Origin: Actinomadura rubteroloni
Lineage (GTDB): Bacteria; Actinomycetota; Actinomycetes; Streptosporangiales; Streptosporangiaceae
Assembly: GCF_002911665.1 (NCBI RefSeq)
Contig: NZ_MTBP01000001.1
Location: 682,001-746,000 of the forward strand
DNA: 64,000 bases
Reading direction: 5' to 3'
Position numbers and translations under genes: made by a program. Below, in pieces: positions 25,654 through 34,711 of the stretch; positions within the stretch are counted from its first letter, which is position 1, and every line of letters begins with the position of its first letter. The notes under the pieces are model-generated. The model was not told the origin of the DNA, did not search any database, and saw only the letters and a list, made by a program, of their open reading frames with translations.

Positions 25654-25689
25654 CCCCGGCACGGGCGACGGGGAGCCCGCGAACACGCG

Positions 25690-25723
25690 ACGGCCCCGGC
25701 ACCATCCCTGGTGCCGGGGCCGT
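25690..25723. terminator. strong bidirectional terminator
   Basis: Perfect 15-bp stem ACGGCCCCGGCACCA / TGGTGCCGGGGCCGT with loop TCCC, between the convergent DUF6458 and jag genes. Confidence 0.75.
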
Positions 25724-25735
25724 TCGACATGCGGA

Positions 25736-26221
25736 TCAGCTCGGGTAGACCACCACGAAACGCTCGGGCTCCTCGCCCTCGGACTCGCTGCGCAGCCCCG
25801 CCGCCGCGATCGCGTCGTGGACGATCTTGCGTTCGAACGGCGTCATCGGCGCCAGCGGCTTCGGCTGCCCGCTCTTCTGGACCTCGGCGGACACGTCCGC
25901 GCCCAGCGCGGCCAGCTCGGCGCGGCGGCGCTCCCGGTAGCCGCCGATGTCGAGCATGAGCCGGGTGCGGTTCCCGGTCTGCCGGTGGACGGCGAGCCGC
26001 GTCAGCTCCTGGAGCGCCTCCAGCACCTCGCCGCGCTTGCCGACCAGCTCGTCCAGGGACGCCCCGACCACGGCGACGACGGCGCGCTCACCCTCGACGT
26101 CCATGTCGATGTCGCCGTCGAAGTCGCCGATGTCCAGCAGGCCCTCGATGTAGTCGGCGGCGATCTCGCCCTCCTGCTCGAGCGCCTGGACGTCGACCTC
26201 GGTGGTGTCGGTCTGGCTCAA
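25736..26221 (-). CDS. jag: Jag/KhpB-type RNA-binding protein (KH and R3H)
   Basis: A 161-residue protein. After an acidic N-terminal stretch comes a KH-like domain (RAVVAVVGASLDELVGKRGE, LQELTRLAVH, RLMLDIGGYRERRR). The R3H domain has the typical FERKIVHDAIAAAGLRSES. Family members bind RNA and are linked to cell elongation. TTG 26221 is supported by GAAGGAG 7 nt upstream. It follows yidC with a 36-nt gap in the rpmH-rnpA-yidD-yidC-jag cluster. Confidence 0.9.
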   Translation of the reverse strand: MSQTDTTEVDVQALEQEGEIAADYIEGLLDIGDFDGDIDMDVEGERAVVAVVGASLDELVGKRGEVLEALQELTRLAVHRQTGNRTRLMLDIGGYRERRRAELAALGADVSAEVQKSGQPKPLAPMTPFERKIVHDAIAAAGLRSESEGEEPERFVVVYPS

Positions 26222-26257
26222 CGGGAACTCCTTCGTGGACGAGTCCGGACAGTCAAA

Positions 26258-27214
26258 CTAACGCTTCGGGGTGCCGCTGCGCTTGCTTCGCGACTTGCGC
26301 GTCGGCTGGTTCCGGACGACCTTCGGCTTGTCGTCCTCCACCGGCGCCGGCTCGTCCTGGGCGGCCTTGGTCAGCTTGGTCTTCAGCCCGCCCGGCGCCT
26401 GCCCGTTCTTCGCGGCCTTGGCCTCTTTGGCCTCCTTGGCCTTCTCCGCCTCGGATCCGGGCGGCGGGAACTTGGCGAAGATGTAGTTCTGCTGCGCGAG
26501 CGTCCAGCTGTTCGACGTCACCCAGTACATCAGGACGCCCAGCGGGAACCCGAGGCCGAACAGGCCGAACAGCGGCGCGAGGAACACCATCATCTTCTGC
26601 GCCTGCGCCATCGGGTTGGCGTCGCCGGTGGCGGCGGGCTGGCGCTTCATGCTGGACCGGACGCTGAAGAACGTCGTGCACGAGCTGATCACCACGGCGA
26701 GGCCGGTGACGATGATCGCGCTCCACGTCTTGTCGCTCCACGCGTTGAGGAACGTGTCCGGGATGTGGGCGCTGAAGATGTTCGCGCGCTGCGCGCTGTG
26801 GACGAGGTCCCAGCTCATCGCAAAGACGCTGTGGCCCTGCTTGGCGTCGGAGATGCGCTTCAGCGTCTGGAAGAGGCCGATGAACACCGGCATCTGCACC
26901 AGGAGCGGCAGGCAGCCCGACAGCGGGTTCGCGCCGTTCTCCTGGTAGAGCTTCATGACCTCCTGGTTCATGCGCTGCTTGTCGTTCTTGTACTTCTTGC
27001 GCAGCGCCTGGACCTTCGGGTTCAGCTCCTGCATCTTCCGCGACGCGTGGATCTGCTTGACGAACAGCGGCACCATCAGCAGCCGCAGCAGCACCGTGAG
27101 CAGGATGATCGAGCCGCCCCAGGCCCACCCGCTGTCCTCGGGGACGACCAGGCTCAGCGCGGCGTGGATCCACACGATGAGCTGGGAGACGATCTCGTAT
27201 AGCCAGTCAAGCAC
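26258..27214 (-). CDS. yidC: membrane protein insertase YidC
   Basis: A 318-residue Oxa1/YidC insertase of the Gram-positive type. It has an N-terminal hydrophobic segment (VSQLIVWIHAALSLVV) and the core helices GGSIILLTVLLRLLMVPLFV with the conserved substrate-groove Arg. Also present are the cytosolic coiled hairpin (KVQALRKKYKNDKQRMNQ), NPLSGCLPLLVQMPVFIGLF and FGLFGLGFPLGVLMYW. The C-terminus is a very basic Lys/Arg tail that can contact ribosomes. GTG 27214 overlaps yidD by 8 nt. Confidence 0.95.
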   Translation of the reverse strand: MLDWLYEIVSQLIVWIHAALSLVVPEDSGWAWGGSIILLTVLLRLLMVPLFVKQIHASRKMQELNPKVQALRKKYKNDKQRMNQEVMKLYQENGANPLSGCLPLLVQMPVFIGLFQTLKRISDAKQGHSVFAMSWDLVHSAQRANIFSAHIPDTFLNAWSDKTWSAIIVTGLAVVISSCTTFFSVRSSMKRQPAATGDANPMAQAQKMMVFLAPLFGLFGLGFPLGVLMYWVTSNSWTLAQQNYIFAKFPPPGSEAEKAKEAKEAKAAKNGQAPGGLKTKLTKAAQDEPAPVEDDKPKVVRNQPTRKSRSKRSGTPKR

Positions 27215-27533
27215 CGGGCAGCTCCTTGGGCTCTGCTAGGGCGGGGCCGCCGGAGCGGCCGGAGGGCGCCTCGGGCGCGGGCGCGTCCCCGCGCGGCGGG
27301 ACGGGATCGTGGCCGCCGCGGTTGAAGGGATGGCACCGGCCGATCCGCCGGGCCGTCAGCCAGGTGCCGCGCAGGGCGCCGTGCACCTGGAGCGCTTCGA
27401 GACCGTACGCGCTGCACGTCGGGTGGAAGCGGCACTGCCCGCCGAGGAGCGGGCTGAGGAGGCGACGGTAGCCGTGGACGAGCAGGATCAGCGCCCGGGC
27501 CGCGAGGCTCGGGTCGTCGGTGGCACTCGTCAT
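27207..27533 (-). CDS. yidD: membrane protein insertion efficiency factor YidD
   Basis: A 108-residue protein with the YidD core: ILLVHGYRRLLSPLLG, then the Cys-containing CRFHPTCSAYGLEAL and GCHPFNRGG-like RCHPFNRGGHDP. It is an amphipathic peripheral membrane protein that aids YidC. A Pro/Ala-rich tail of about 30 residues extends the usual length. It overlaps rnpA by 4 nt and yidC by 8 nt. Confidence 0.93.
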   Translation of the reverse strand: MTSATDDPSLAARALILLVHGYRRLLSPLLGGQCRFHPTCSAYGLEALQVHGALRGTWLTARRIGRCHPFNRGGHDPVPPRGDAPAPEAPSGRSGGPALAEPKELPGA

Positions 27534-27901
27534 CTCCGCCCCTTGGACGTGGGCCGTGCCGGACGTCGACGGACGCGCTCCAGCGCCGAGTCCAGGTCCG
27601 CTGCCAGGTCGTCGGCGCGCGCCTCCGCCGCGGCGGGGTTCGCGCGCACTACGAGCAGGCTACCGCGCGGCAGGCGATGCACGTGATCGCGCATCAGGTG
27701 ACGCAGCCGCCGCCGTACCCGGTTGCGTACGACGGCGTTGCCGACGGACCGTGCCACGACGAAGCCGACGAGCGGCGGGTCCGGCACGTCCGGACGAGTC
27801 AGCAGGTGCAGGACGAGCGTCGGCCGTCCGGCGCGCTGACCGCGCCGGACGGCCACGCCGAACTCGTCCCGCCGCCGCATCCGGTTCGCCGGCGACAGCA
27901 T
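27530..27901 (-). CDS. rnpA: ribonuclease P protein component
   Basis: A 123-residue basic protein that assists the RNase P RNA in tRNA 5' maturation. It begins MLSPANRMRRRDEF and carries the RNR motif NAVVRNRVRRRLRHLMR after VGFVVARSVG. ATG 27901 gives the normal family start. It is 31 nt downstream of rpmH and overlaps yidD by 4 nt. Confidence 0.94.
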   Translation of the reverse strand: MLSPANRMRRRDEFGVAVRRGQRAGRPTLVLHLLTRPDVPDPPLVGFVVARSVGNAVVRNRVRRRLRHLMRDHVHRLPRGSLLVVRANPAAAEARADDLAADLDSALERVRRRPARPTSKGRR

Positions 27902-27932
27902 GGCTGGTTCGGTGCGGTCGGGGTCGGTCCGG

Positions 27933-28070
27933 TCAGACCGCGATGCGCGCGCGGCCCTTGCCGCGACGCGCGGCCAGCACGGCACGGCCGGCGCGGGTGC
28001 GCATCCGGAGCCGGAAGCCGTGCTTCTTGTGGCGACGGCGGTTGTTCGGCTGGAAAGTACGCTTGCTCAC
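27933..28070 (-). CDS. rpmH: 50S ribosomal protein L34
   Basis: A 45-residue basic ribosomal protein with the family signature [19 protein letters not shown] and a [13 protein letters not shown] end. GTG 28070 is preceded by GGAG at 8-nt spacing. It is the first gene of the leftward cluster starting at oriC. Confidence 0.96.
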   Translation of the reverse strand: MSKRTFQPNNRRRHKKHGFRLRMRTRAGRAVLAARRGKGRARIAV

Positions 28071-28884
28071 TTGAAGGCTCCAGGTGCTGCGGTCGATACG
28101 GTCTGCCAGGGCGCGATAGCTCGCATCACGGGTCCGCGTCCGGTCCCCCGCAGCGGGGGCCTGCCAGGCGGCGGGCACGCGTCATCTCCGTCGATGCGTC
28201 TCGACCTCAGCACGTTACGGGCCGATTCGCCTTCCGGTCAAACCGAACCGCGTCGCCACTCCCGCAATCCGGCCCGAACCGACCCCCGTCACCTCTCCGG
28301 ACCCGGCCGCACCGGATGGGGTGTGCTTCGGGTTGGTTGGGGCGGTTGGGCGTGAAGCTGTGGATAACTCGGGGCGCGGTGTGGATCTTCGGTGGTCGGT
28401 GGTGTGCGGCGCGCCTTGTTCTCCGTGGCCTTGGCGCGCATAGATCACTGTCCAAGGCCGGGTCCGCGGGGGGCCGGGTGATCACGGGTTGTGGATGGTC
28501 GGGACTGGACGGTGTTCAAGGCTGTGGACAAGGTTCGAGAGGGTTCTCCACAGGTGGGCGTTCGTGTTGCGAGCGGGGTTCTTGCGGCGTTAGTGTCGTG
28601 CCTCTCGCCGTATCGGCGACGTCCGAACGGCCTTGTTCCCCTTGCCCCGCGCTCCGCGGCGGTCACCGCCTCACCACGTCCCAGAAGTCGCTCGTTCCCT
28701 GCTGTGGGGTTTTACACAGGGGACTCCACCGTCATGCACAGCATGTGGACAACTCTGTGGACAACTCATGAGAGAGTAAGGGCTTCCGCGGCGGCACCGT
28801 GCTCGCAGAGACGATCCGCAACCGTCGTGACGGCCGGGCGGTAGACGCTCCGGTGAGCGGAGCAGTGGGGGAGGGACCTTGCGC
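28071..28884. other. rpmH-dnaA intergenic region with DnaA boxes
   Basis: 814 bp without a convincing gene. It holds DnaA boxes TGTGGATAA (28359-28367), TGTGGACAA (28523-28531, 28744-28752 and 28756-28764) and TTCTCCACA (28544-28552). The last two perfect boxes are tandem with a 12-bp period, 120 nt before dnaA, suited to autorepression of dnaA. Divergent rpmH and dnaA promoters must lie here; I cannot place them confidently. It may be part of a bipartite origin. Confidence 0.7.
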
Positions 28885-31332
28885 ATGGACGGTCAGGATC
28901 TCGGGTCGGTCTGGGTACGCGCCCTCTCCTCCCTGGCCGAGCGCGACCTGGCCCCGAGCTACCGTGCGTGGCTCCCGCTCGTCCGTCCGCTGGCCCTGAT
29001 CGAGGGCACCGCGCTGCTCGCCGCCCCCAACGAGTTCGCCAAGGACGCCCTGGAAACGCGCCTGCGCGACCTCATCACGCAGGCGCTCTCCCACGAGCTG
29101 GGCCGGGAGATCCGCGTCGCGGTGACCGTCCAGCCCGAGCCGCCCCCGCCGCCCGCCGACCGCGACCAGGGCGCCCCGGGCGGGCGCCGCGACCACGGCG
29201 CCGAGCCGTATCCCGAGAAGCCGTACGGCACGGAGGACCGTTCCTACGACCGCGAGTACGGCGACCGCGGGTACGGCGAACCTTCTTATAAGGACCAGGG
29301 TTTCGGCGGACGTCCCCAGCACGGCGTCCCCGGTCCCACGCCGGGCGGTTATCCACAGGATGAGGACGATCGCGGCTGGCCGCCGCGCGACGGACGCGAC
29401 CGCGACGCCCGAGACCCGCGCGACCGCGAGCCCCGCGACCGCGACCCGCGCGACGGCCGTGAGCCCCGCGACCGGGACGCCCGCGAACCCCGCGAATCCC
29501 GCGAATCCCGCGACGGACGCGAACCCCGTGACCGCGACGGGCGCGAGCCACGGGACCGCGACGCCCGGGAACCGCGCGACCGCGACGCTCGCGGCAAGCG
29601 CGAACCGCGCGACCTTGAGACCCGTGAGGCGCGGGGCCTTGAACCCCGCGACGCACGAGACCCGCGGGACCTCGAACCACGCGACCCGCAGGATTCGCGC
29701 GAACTCGAACCCCGCGACGCACGGGACTCACGCGAGCTGGGACCCCGCGACCTGCGCGATGCGCGTGACCCGCGCGAATTGGGAACCCGCGACCTGCGCG
29801 ACGGGCGAGAGCCACGGGACGCCGAAGCCCGCGACCGCGAAACCCGGGACGCGCGGGATCCCCGCGACGTCGAACTGCGCGACGCGCGGGATCCGCGTGA
29901 CCTGGAGCTGCGTGACCCGCGCGACCGGGAGGGCCAGCAGCTCGACGTCGAGCGCGGCTACCCGGCGGGCGCCCGTCCTCCGGCGTACGGCGGACGCGGC
30001 CCGTTCGAGGGCGCCGGCAGTTATACCGGCGGCCGGGGCGGACGACCGCTTCCCGGGACCGATAGCTTCGACGACCCCTACGACGGGCAGGGCGGGTACG
30101 AGAAGGGCGGCGTCCCGTCCGTCCCGCCGCAGCTCCAGGGCGGCTCCCACCTGAACGACCGCACGCTCGGCGCCCCGTCCCGTCCGGGGGGCGGGCAGCA
30201 GGAGCCGCAGGGCACCGGCCGCGAGCCCGCCGAGCCGGACGCCGGCGACGACCCCGCGTCCCGCAAGGGCAAGGGCGGCGCGGCGGCCCAGCAGCACGAC
30301 CGGCTGAACCCGAAGTACACGTTCGAGACGTTCGTCATCGGCTCGTCCAACCGGTTCGCGCACGCGGCGGCCGTGGCGGTCGCCGAGCAGCCCGCCAAGG
30401 CGTACAACCCGCTGTTCATCTACGGCGACTCCGGCCTCGGCAAGACGCACCTGCTGCACGCGATCGGCCACTACGCGCAGAGTCTGTTCAACGGGGCGCG
30501 CGTCCGGTACGTCAGCTCCGAGGAGTTCACGAACGACTTCATCAACTCGATCCGGGACGGCAAGGCGGACGGGTTCCGCCGCCGCTACCGGGACGTGGAC
30601 ATCCTGCTCGTGGACGACATCCAGTTCCTGGAGGGCAAGGAACAGACGCAGGAGGAGTTCTTCCACACGTTCAACACCCTCCACAACGCGAGCAAGCAGA
30701 TCGTGATCTCCAGCGACCGTCCCCCCAAGGAGCTGGTGACGCTGGAAGACCGTCTCCGCAACCGGTTCGAGTGGGGCCTCACGACGGACGTCCAGCCGCC
30801 CGAGCTGGAGACGCGCATCGCGATCCTGCAGAAGAAGGCGCGGCAGGAGGGCCTGGCGGCGCCGCCGGACGTCCTGGAGTTCATCGCCTCGCAGATCGCG
30901 ACGAACATCCGCGAGCTGGAGGGCGCGCTGATCCGGGTGACGGCGTTCGCGAGCCTGAACCGGCAGTCGGTCGACATGAAGCTCGCGGGCATCGTCCTGA
31001 AGGACCTCATCCCCAACGACTCCGGTCCGGAGATCACTGCCATGATGATCATGGCGCAGACTGTGGAGTACTTCGGGACGACGATCGAAGACCTCTGTGG
31101 ACCGTCCAGGTCGAGGATGCTTGTGACCGCCAGGCAAATAGCGATGTACCTGTGCCGGGAACTAACCGACCTATCTCTACCCAAAATCGGCGCCCAGTTC
31201 GGGGGGCGCGACCACACGACCGTCATGCATGCGGAACGTAAAATCCGCAGCTTGATGGCCGAACGGCGGGCCATCTACAACCAGGTGACGGAGCTTACGG
31301 GCCGGATCAAGCACCAGGCCCGTAAGCACTGA
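28885..31332 (+). CDS. dnaA: replication initiator DnaA with greatly expanded domain II
   Basis: About 815 residues from ATG 28885, which has GAGGGA 8 nt upstream; a TTG at 28879 is too close to it. Domain I lies at 1-95. Domain II is huge: residues about 165-352 are an almost pure Arg/Asp/Glu/Pro repeat built on units such as RDPRDLE and REPRDRD, followed by a Gly/Pro/Tyr-rich part to about 470. Domain III has Walker A GDSGLGKT (514-521) and Walker B LLVDDIQF. Domain IV ends with the box-binding signature [11 protein letters not shown] (from 773). It binds DnaA boxes and opens oriC. Most DnaA proteins have 450-650 residues, so the linker is exceptional. Confidence 0.97.
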   Translation: MDGQDLGSVWVRALSSLAERDLAPSYRAWLPLVRPLALIEGTALLAAPNEFAKDALETRLRDLITQALSHELGREIRVAVTVQPEPPPPPADRDQGAPGGRRDHGAEPYPEKPYGTEDRSYDREYGDRGYGEPSYKDQGFGGRPQHGVPGPTPGGYPQDEDDRGWPPRDGRDRDARDPRDREPRDRDPRDGREPRDRDAREPRESRESRDGREPRDRDGREPRDRDAREPRDRDARGKREPRDLETREARGLEPRDARDPRDLEPRDPQDSRELEPRDARDSRELGPRDLRDARDPRELGTRDLRDGREPRDAEARDRETRDARDPRDVELRDARDPRDLELRDPRDREGQQLDVERGYPAGARPPAYGGRGPFEGAGSYTGGRGGRPLPGTDSFDDPYDGQGGYEKGGVPSVPPQLQGGSHLNDRTLGAPSRPGGGQQEPQGTGREPAEPDAGDDPASRKGKGGAAAQQHDRLNPKYTFETFVIGSSNRFAHAAAVAVAEQPAKAYNPLFIYGDSGLGKTHLLHAIGHYAQSLFNGARVRYVSSEEFTNDFINSIRDGKADGFRRRYRDVDILLVDDIQFLEGKEQTQEEFFHTFNTLHNASKQIVISSDRPPKELVTLEDRLRNRFEWGLTTDVQPPELETRIAILQKKARQEGLAAPPDVLEFIASQIATNIRELEGALIRVTAFASLNRQSVDMKLAGIVLKDLIPNDSGPEITAMMIMAQTVEYFGTTIEDLCGPSRSRMLVTARQIAMYLCRELTDLSLPKIGAQFGGRDHTTVMHAERKIRSLMAERRAIYNQVTELTGRIKHQARKH
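29349..29357. promoter_or_regulatory. perfect DnaA box inside dnaA
   Basis: TTATCCACA within the domain II coding region (just before the Arg/Asp repeat). Such a rare codon run in GC-rich coding DNA may be selected. Confidence 0.45.
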
Positions 31333-31857
31333 CCGCCACGCACACCCTGTGGACAACCTTGGGGACAACCTGGGGATCGCCCGTGGAAAACCTGAGGAAG
31401 ACGTGTGGATGAAGTGTGGACGGTTTGCCGACCCCTGTGGACGGCCGCCCGGCATCATGGGGACGAAGCCGTGGACAACCTGTGGAAGTCCTGGGGACGA
31501 ACTGTGGACACCGCAGGACCGAATCCGGCTCGGCGACGCCGACGAAAATGATCTGGGGACAACCCGTGGACAACCGGTGGATGACGTGGGGATGACCTGT
31601 GGGGACAGGATCGGCCGTCCCCAGGCCGTCCTCCGTCGTCCACCGTCCACCCACAGGGCCTGGGGACGACGATTCGCGGTCTCACCTGCGGAAACACGGG
31701 TTGTCCCCAGTATCCACAGCCCCTACTACGAGTACTACCCCTTGTCTCTAACCAAGAAAAAGAACAGCTCAAATCAGGGCCTGGGGAAAACGCGCGCCGA
31801 GCGCGTCCCAGGGCCTGCGCACCGCACGCTGTCCGACACCTGCAGGAGGCGGGTTCC
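31333..31857. other. oriC: oriC: replication origin between dnaA and dnaN
   Basis: 525 bp with no gene. It is packed with DnaA boxes, mostly reading TGTGGACAA-like on this strand. One is perfect (31348-31356). One-mismatch boxes are at 31360, 31470, 31503, 31554, 31565 and 31701 (TTGTCCCCA), with weaker ones at 31404, 31415, 31436 and 31481. A box GTATCCACA (31710-31718) is followed by GCCC, a CTACTAC/TACTAC element (31723-31738) and the least GC-rich stretch of the region (31741-31776), a plausible unwinding site. The position between dnaA and dnaN is the known oriC location in Streptomyces. Confidence 0.9.
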
Positions 31858-32988
31858 GTGAAGTTCCGCATCGACAGAGACGCCCTGGCCGACGCCGTGG
31901 CCTGGACGGCGCGCACCCTCCCGGTGCGCCCCCCGGTCCCCGTGCTCGCCGGGATGCACATCGCGGCCGGAGACCGGCTGAAGCTGTCGGCGTTCGACTA
32001 CGAGGTGTCCGCTCAGGTCGCCACCGACATCGAGACCGAGGAGCCGGGCACGGCCCTGGTGTCCGGACGGCTGCTCGCCGAGATCTCGCGCAGCCTTCCT
32101 CCCCACCCTGTGGAAGTCACCACGGACGGGGCCAAGGTGATGCTCCGCTGCGGCAGCGCGAAGTTCACCCTCATGACGATGCCTGTGGAGGACTACCCGA
32201 CGCTGCCGGAGATGCCCCCGGCGGCGGGCGCGGTCGGCAGCGACGAGTTCGCCGCGGCCGTGGCCCAGGTCGCCATCGCCGCCGGACGCGACGACACGAT
32301 CCCCATGCTGACCGGCGTCCGCGTCGAGATCGAGGGCGAGACCGTCACGCTCGCCTCGACCGACCGCTACCGCCTCGCGGTCCGCGAACTGCACTGGAAG
32401 CCGGAGCGGCCGGACTTCGCGTCCGTCGCGCTGGTGCCCGCCAAGACGCTCGCGGACACGGCCAAGTCGCTGACCGCCGGCGCCGAGGTGTCGATCGCGC
32501 TCGCGGCCACCGGCGGCGGCGCGGGCGAGGGCATGATCGGCTTCGAGGGCGGCGGACGGCGCACGACGTCCCGGCTGCTCGACGGCGACTTCGTCAAGTA
32601 CCGCTCGCTGCTGCCGAGCGAGTACGCGGGCCTCGCCGAGGTCACCACCGCGCCGTTCATCGAGGCCGTCAAGCGCGTCTCGCTGGTCGCCGAGCGCAAC
32701 ACGCCGGTGCGGCTGTCGTTCCGCCAGGGCGAGGTCGTGCTGGAGGCCGGGACGGGCGACGAGGCGCAGGCCGTCGAGGCGCTGGAGGCCACGCTGGAGG
32801 GCGAGGACATCGACATCGCCTTCAACCCCGGGTTCCTGCTCGACGGGCTGTCGGCGATCGGCTCGGACACGGCGCGGCTGTCGTTCACCACGCCGACCAA
32901 GCCGGCCGTCCTCACCGGGAAGCCGCCGCAGGACGGCGAGAACCCGAACTACCGGTACCTCATCATGCCGGTGCGTCTGACGGGGTAG
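31858..32988 (+). CDS. dnaN: DNA polymerase III beta sliding clamp
   Basis: A 376-residue clamp of three repeated domains that tethers the polymerase to DNA. It starts MKFRIDRDALADAVAWTART. Characteristic segments are PVPVLAGMHI, LVSGRLLAEISRSLP, the middle-domain TDRYRLAVREL and the conserved C-terminus YRYLIMPVRL that forms part of the peptide-binding pocket. GTG 31858 has AGGAGG about 8 nt upstream. Confidence 0.97.
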   Translation: MKFRIDRDALADAVAWTARTLPVRPPVPVLAGMHIAAGDRLKLSAFDYEVSAQVATDIETEEPGTALVSGRLLAEISRSLPPHPVEVTTDGAKVMLRCGSAKFTLMTMPVEDYPTLPEMPPAAGAVGSDEFAAAVAQVAIAAGRDDTIPMLTGVRVEIEGETVTLASTDRYRLAVRELHWKPERPDFASVALVPAKTLADTAKSLTAGAEVSIALAATGGGAGEGMIGFEGGGRRTTSRLLDGDFVKYRSLLPSEYAGLAEVTTAPFIEAVKRVSLVAERNTPVRLSFRQGEVVLEAGTGDEAQAVEALEATLEGEDIDIAFNPGFLLDGLSAIGSDTARLSFTTPTKPAVLTGKPPQDGENPNYRYLIMPVRLTG

Positions 32989-33039
32989 GGAGAAATATCG
33001 GGGGCATAGCGGGATCATCGGATGTGGACGGAGAAAACG

Positions 33040-33058
33040 TCGTCCACAGTCGTCCACA
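33040..33058. promoter_or_regulatory. tandem DnaA-box-like pair upstream of gnd
   Basis: TCGTCCACA at 33040-33048 and again at 33050-33058, each one mismatch from TTGTCCACA, in the dnaN-gnd gap. Function is inferred. Confidence 0.4.
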
Positions 33059-33072
33059 AGGGGAGTCGGAGC

Positions 33073-33993
33073 ATGGAGCTGGGCATGATCGGCCTGGGCA
33101 GGATGGGCGGCAACATGGCCGAACGCCTGCGTCGCGGAGGCCACACGGTCGTCGGGTTCGACCGCGATCCGAAGGTCAGCGACGTCGGCTCCCTGGAGGA
33201 GCTGGTCGAGCGCCTCGCCCCGCCGCGCGCCGTGTGGGTGATGGTGCCGGCCGGGCAGCCGACCCGCGACACCGTCCACAGCCTGGGGAAGCTCTTGCAG
33301 CCCGGCGACGTCATCGTGGACGGCGGCAACTCCCACTATGTGGACGACCAGAAGCACGGCGACGAGCTGCGCGCCATCGGCGTCGGGTTCGTGGACTGCG
33401 GCGTCAGCGGCGGCGTGTGGGGCCTCCAGAACGGCTACGCGCTGATGGTCGGCGGTGAGCAGGAGCACGTCGACCGGCTGATGCCGGTCTTCGAGACGCT
33501 GAAGCCGGAGGGGGAGTACGGCTTCGTCCACTCCGGGAAGGTCGGCGCCGGGCACTTCGTGAAGATGGTCCACAACGGCATCGAGTACGCGATGATGCAG
33601 GCGTTCGGCGAGGGCTACGAGCTGATCGAGGCGTCCGACGTCGTCACGAACGTGCCGGAGACGTTCCGGAGCTGGCAGGAGGGCACGGTCATCCGGTCCT
33701 GGCTGCTGGACCTGATGAACCGGGCGCTCGCCGACGATCCACAGCTCGACGAGATCCGTGGATACGCCAACGACTCCGGTGAGGGGCGGTGGACGGTCCA
33801 GGCCGCCGTGGACCACGCCGTCCCGCTGCCCGCGATCACCGCGTCGCTGTTCGCCCGGTTCTCCTCGCGGCAGGACGACTCGCCCGCGATGAAGGTCGTC
33901 GCCGCCCTGCGCAACCAGTTCGGCGGGCACGCGGTCGAGGGGGCGAAGGGGGCCGACTCCCCCGGCGCCGACGTGCCGCCGCCGCCCGTCTGA
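33073..33993 (+). CDS. gnd: 6-phosphogluconate dehydrogenase, decarboxylating
   Basis: A 306-residue short (GndA-type) enzyme of the oxidative pentose-phosphate pathway. It makes ribulose 5-phosphate with reduction of NAD(P). The N-terminus MELGMIGLGRMGGNMAERL is the dinucleotide fold. GNSHYVDD, DCGVSGGVWGL and KMVHNGIEYAMMQAF are substrate and catalytic segments. ATG 33073 is chosen over an in-frame ATG at 33022 because the fold begins there and GGGGAG precedes it. Presence between dnaN and recF is typical of actinomycetes. Confidence 0.93.
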   Translation: MELGMIGLGRMGGNMAERLRRGGHTVVGFDRDPKVSDVGSLEELVERLAPPRAVWVMVPAGQPTRDTVHSLGKLLQPGDVIVDGGNSHYVDDQKHGDELRAIGVGFVDCGVSGGVWGLQNGYALMVGGEQEHVDRLMPVFETLKPEGEYGFVHSGKVGAGHFVKMVHNGIEYAMMQAFGEGYELIEASDVVTNVPETFRSWQEGTVIRSWLLDLMNRALADDPQLDEIRGYANDSGEGRWTVQAAVDHAVPLPAITASLFARFSSRQDDSPAMKVVAALRNQFGGHAVEGAKGADSPGADVPPPPV

Positions 33994-34006
33994 CGGCCCC
34001 GGACGG

Positions 34007-34035
34007 CCCCGGACGGCTTCGTCGGCCGTCCGGGG
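34007..34035. terminator. bidirectional terminator
   Basis: Perfect 11-bp stem CCCCGGACGGC / GCCGTCCGGGG with a 7-nt loop, between the convergent gnd and GlcG/HbpS-like genes. Confidence 0.65.
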
Positions 34036-34043
34036 CGCGAGTC

Positions 34044-34568
34044 TCAGCCCCGGACGGCCGCGAGGACGTCGTTGGCGATGGACTCGTCGATCCGGCCGTC
34101 GGGCGCGCCGCCGACGCCGATGCCCGCGATCGGGAAGCCCCGGTGGATGACGGGCACGCCGCCGGGCAGGACGAGCGTCCCCGGGATCTGCTTGATGGTC
34201 TCGTTGCCGGCCAGGGCGCTGGTGGGGCGTCCGAACGCGACGGCCGTGTACGCCTTCCGCTTGGCGGACTCGTAGGTCTGCGGCCCGGCGTTCACCGTCC
34301 GGACCACGAGCCGGATGACGCCGGACCGATCCATGATGACCATCGTCACGAGCTGGTTCCCGTGGCGGCGGGCCGATCTCACCAGCGCCTTGGACGCGCG
34401 GGCCAGCGCGTCGTTCGACAGCACCGTCTCCGAGGCGACGTAGCCGTGGTGGCGCGCGTGGTGGCCGAAGAGGTCGGCGTCGGCGGACGCGGCCGGCGCG
34501 GCCGCCAGCGATCCGGCGACGAGGGCGCCCAGCGCGGCGGCCGTCCCGACGAGATGCCTGGTGGTCAT
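34044..34568 (-). CDS. secreted GlcG/HbpS-family (haem-degrading/haem-binding) protein
   Basis: A 174-residue protein with a clear signal peptide ([20 protein letters not shown], cleavage near AASA). The GlcG/HbpS (DUF336) domain follows: [32 protein letters not shown] and [25 protein letters not shown] 34568 has GGGAGCA upstream. Streptomyces HbpS binds haem outside the cell and signals to the SenS-SenR system; no such partner is adjacent here. It faces backward between gnd and recF and interrupts the usual oriC gene order, so it may be an insertion. Confidence 0.82.
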   Translation of the reverse strand: MTTRHLVGTAAALGALVAGSLAAAPAASADADLFGHHARHHGYVASETVLSNDALARASKALVRSARRHGNQLVTMVIMDRSGVIRLVVRTVNAGPQTYESAKRKAYTAVAFGRPTSALAGNETIKQIPGTLVLPGGVPVIHRGFPIAGIGVGGAPDGRIDESIANDVLAAVRG

Positions 34569-34650
34569 GCTCTGCTCCCGATGTTGATCTTGGTGAACAC
34601 GTGATGTATCCCTCACGGGCACGGAAGGTAATCGCGAGCGCGGGTCGGGG

Positions 34651-34659
34651 TTATCCACA
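34651..34659. promoter_or_regulatory. perfect DnaA box upstream of recF
   Basis: TTATCCACA, 53 nt before the recF start. It may tie recF-gyrB transcription to DnaA. Confidence 0.5.
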
Positions 34660-34711
34660 GGGTTGGGGAAGGAGGGCGGGGCGCCGGGCGCAGGGCCTAC
34701 GCTCGTGTCTC

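Noticed and set aside
29393..29940. The regularly spaced dnaA repeat as a CRISPR array
   Set aside because: Units are short, contiguous and in frame, with no unique spacers or cas genes. It is a coding repeat.
29075..31137. Minus-strand open frames opposite the dnaA repeat tract, rich in Arg and Gly
   Set aside because: They arise from the repetitive GC-rich dnaA sequence and carry no known domain. DnaA motifs clearly set the coding strand.
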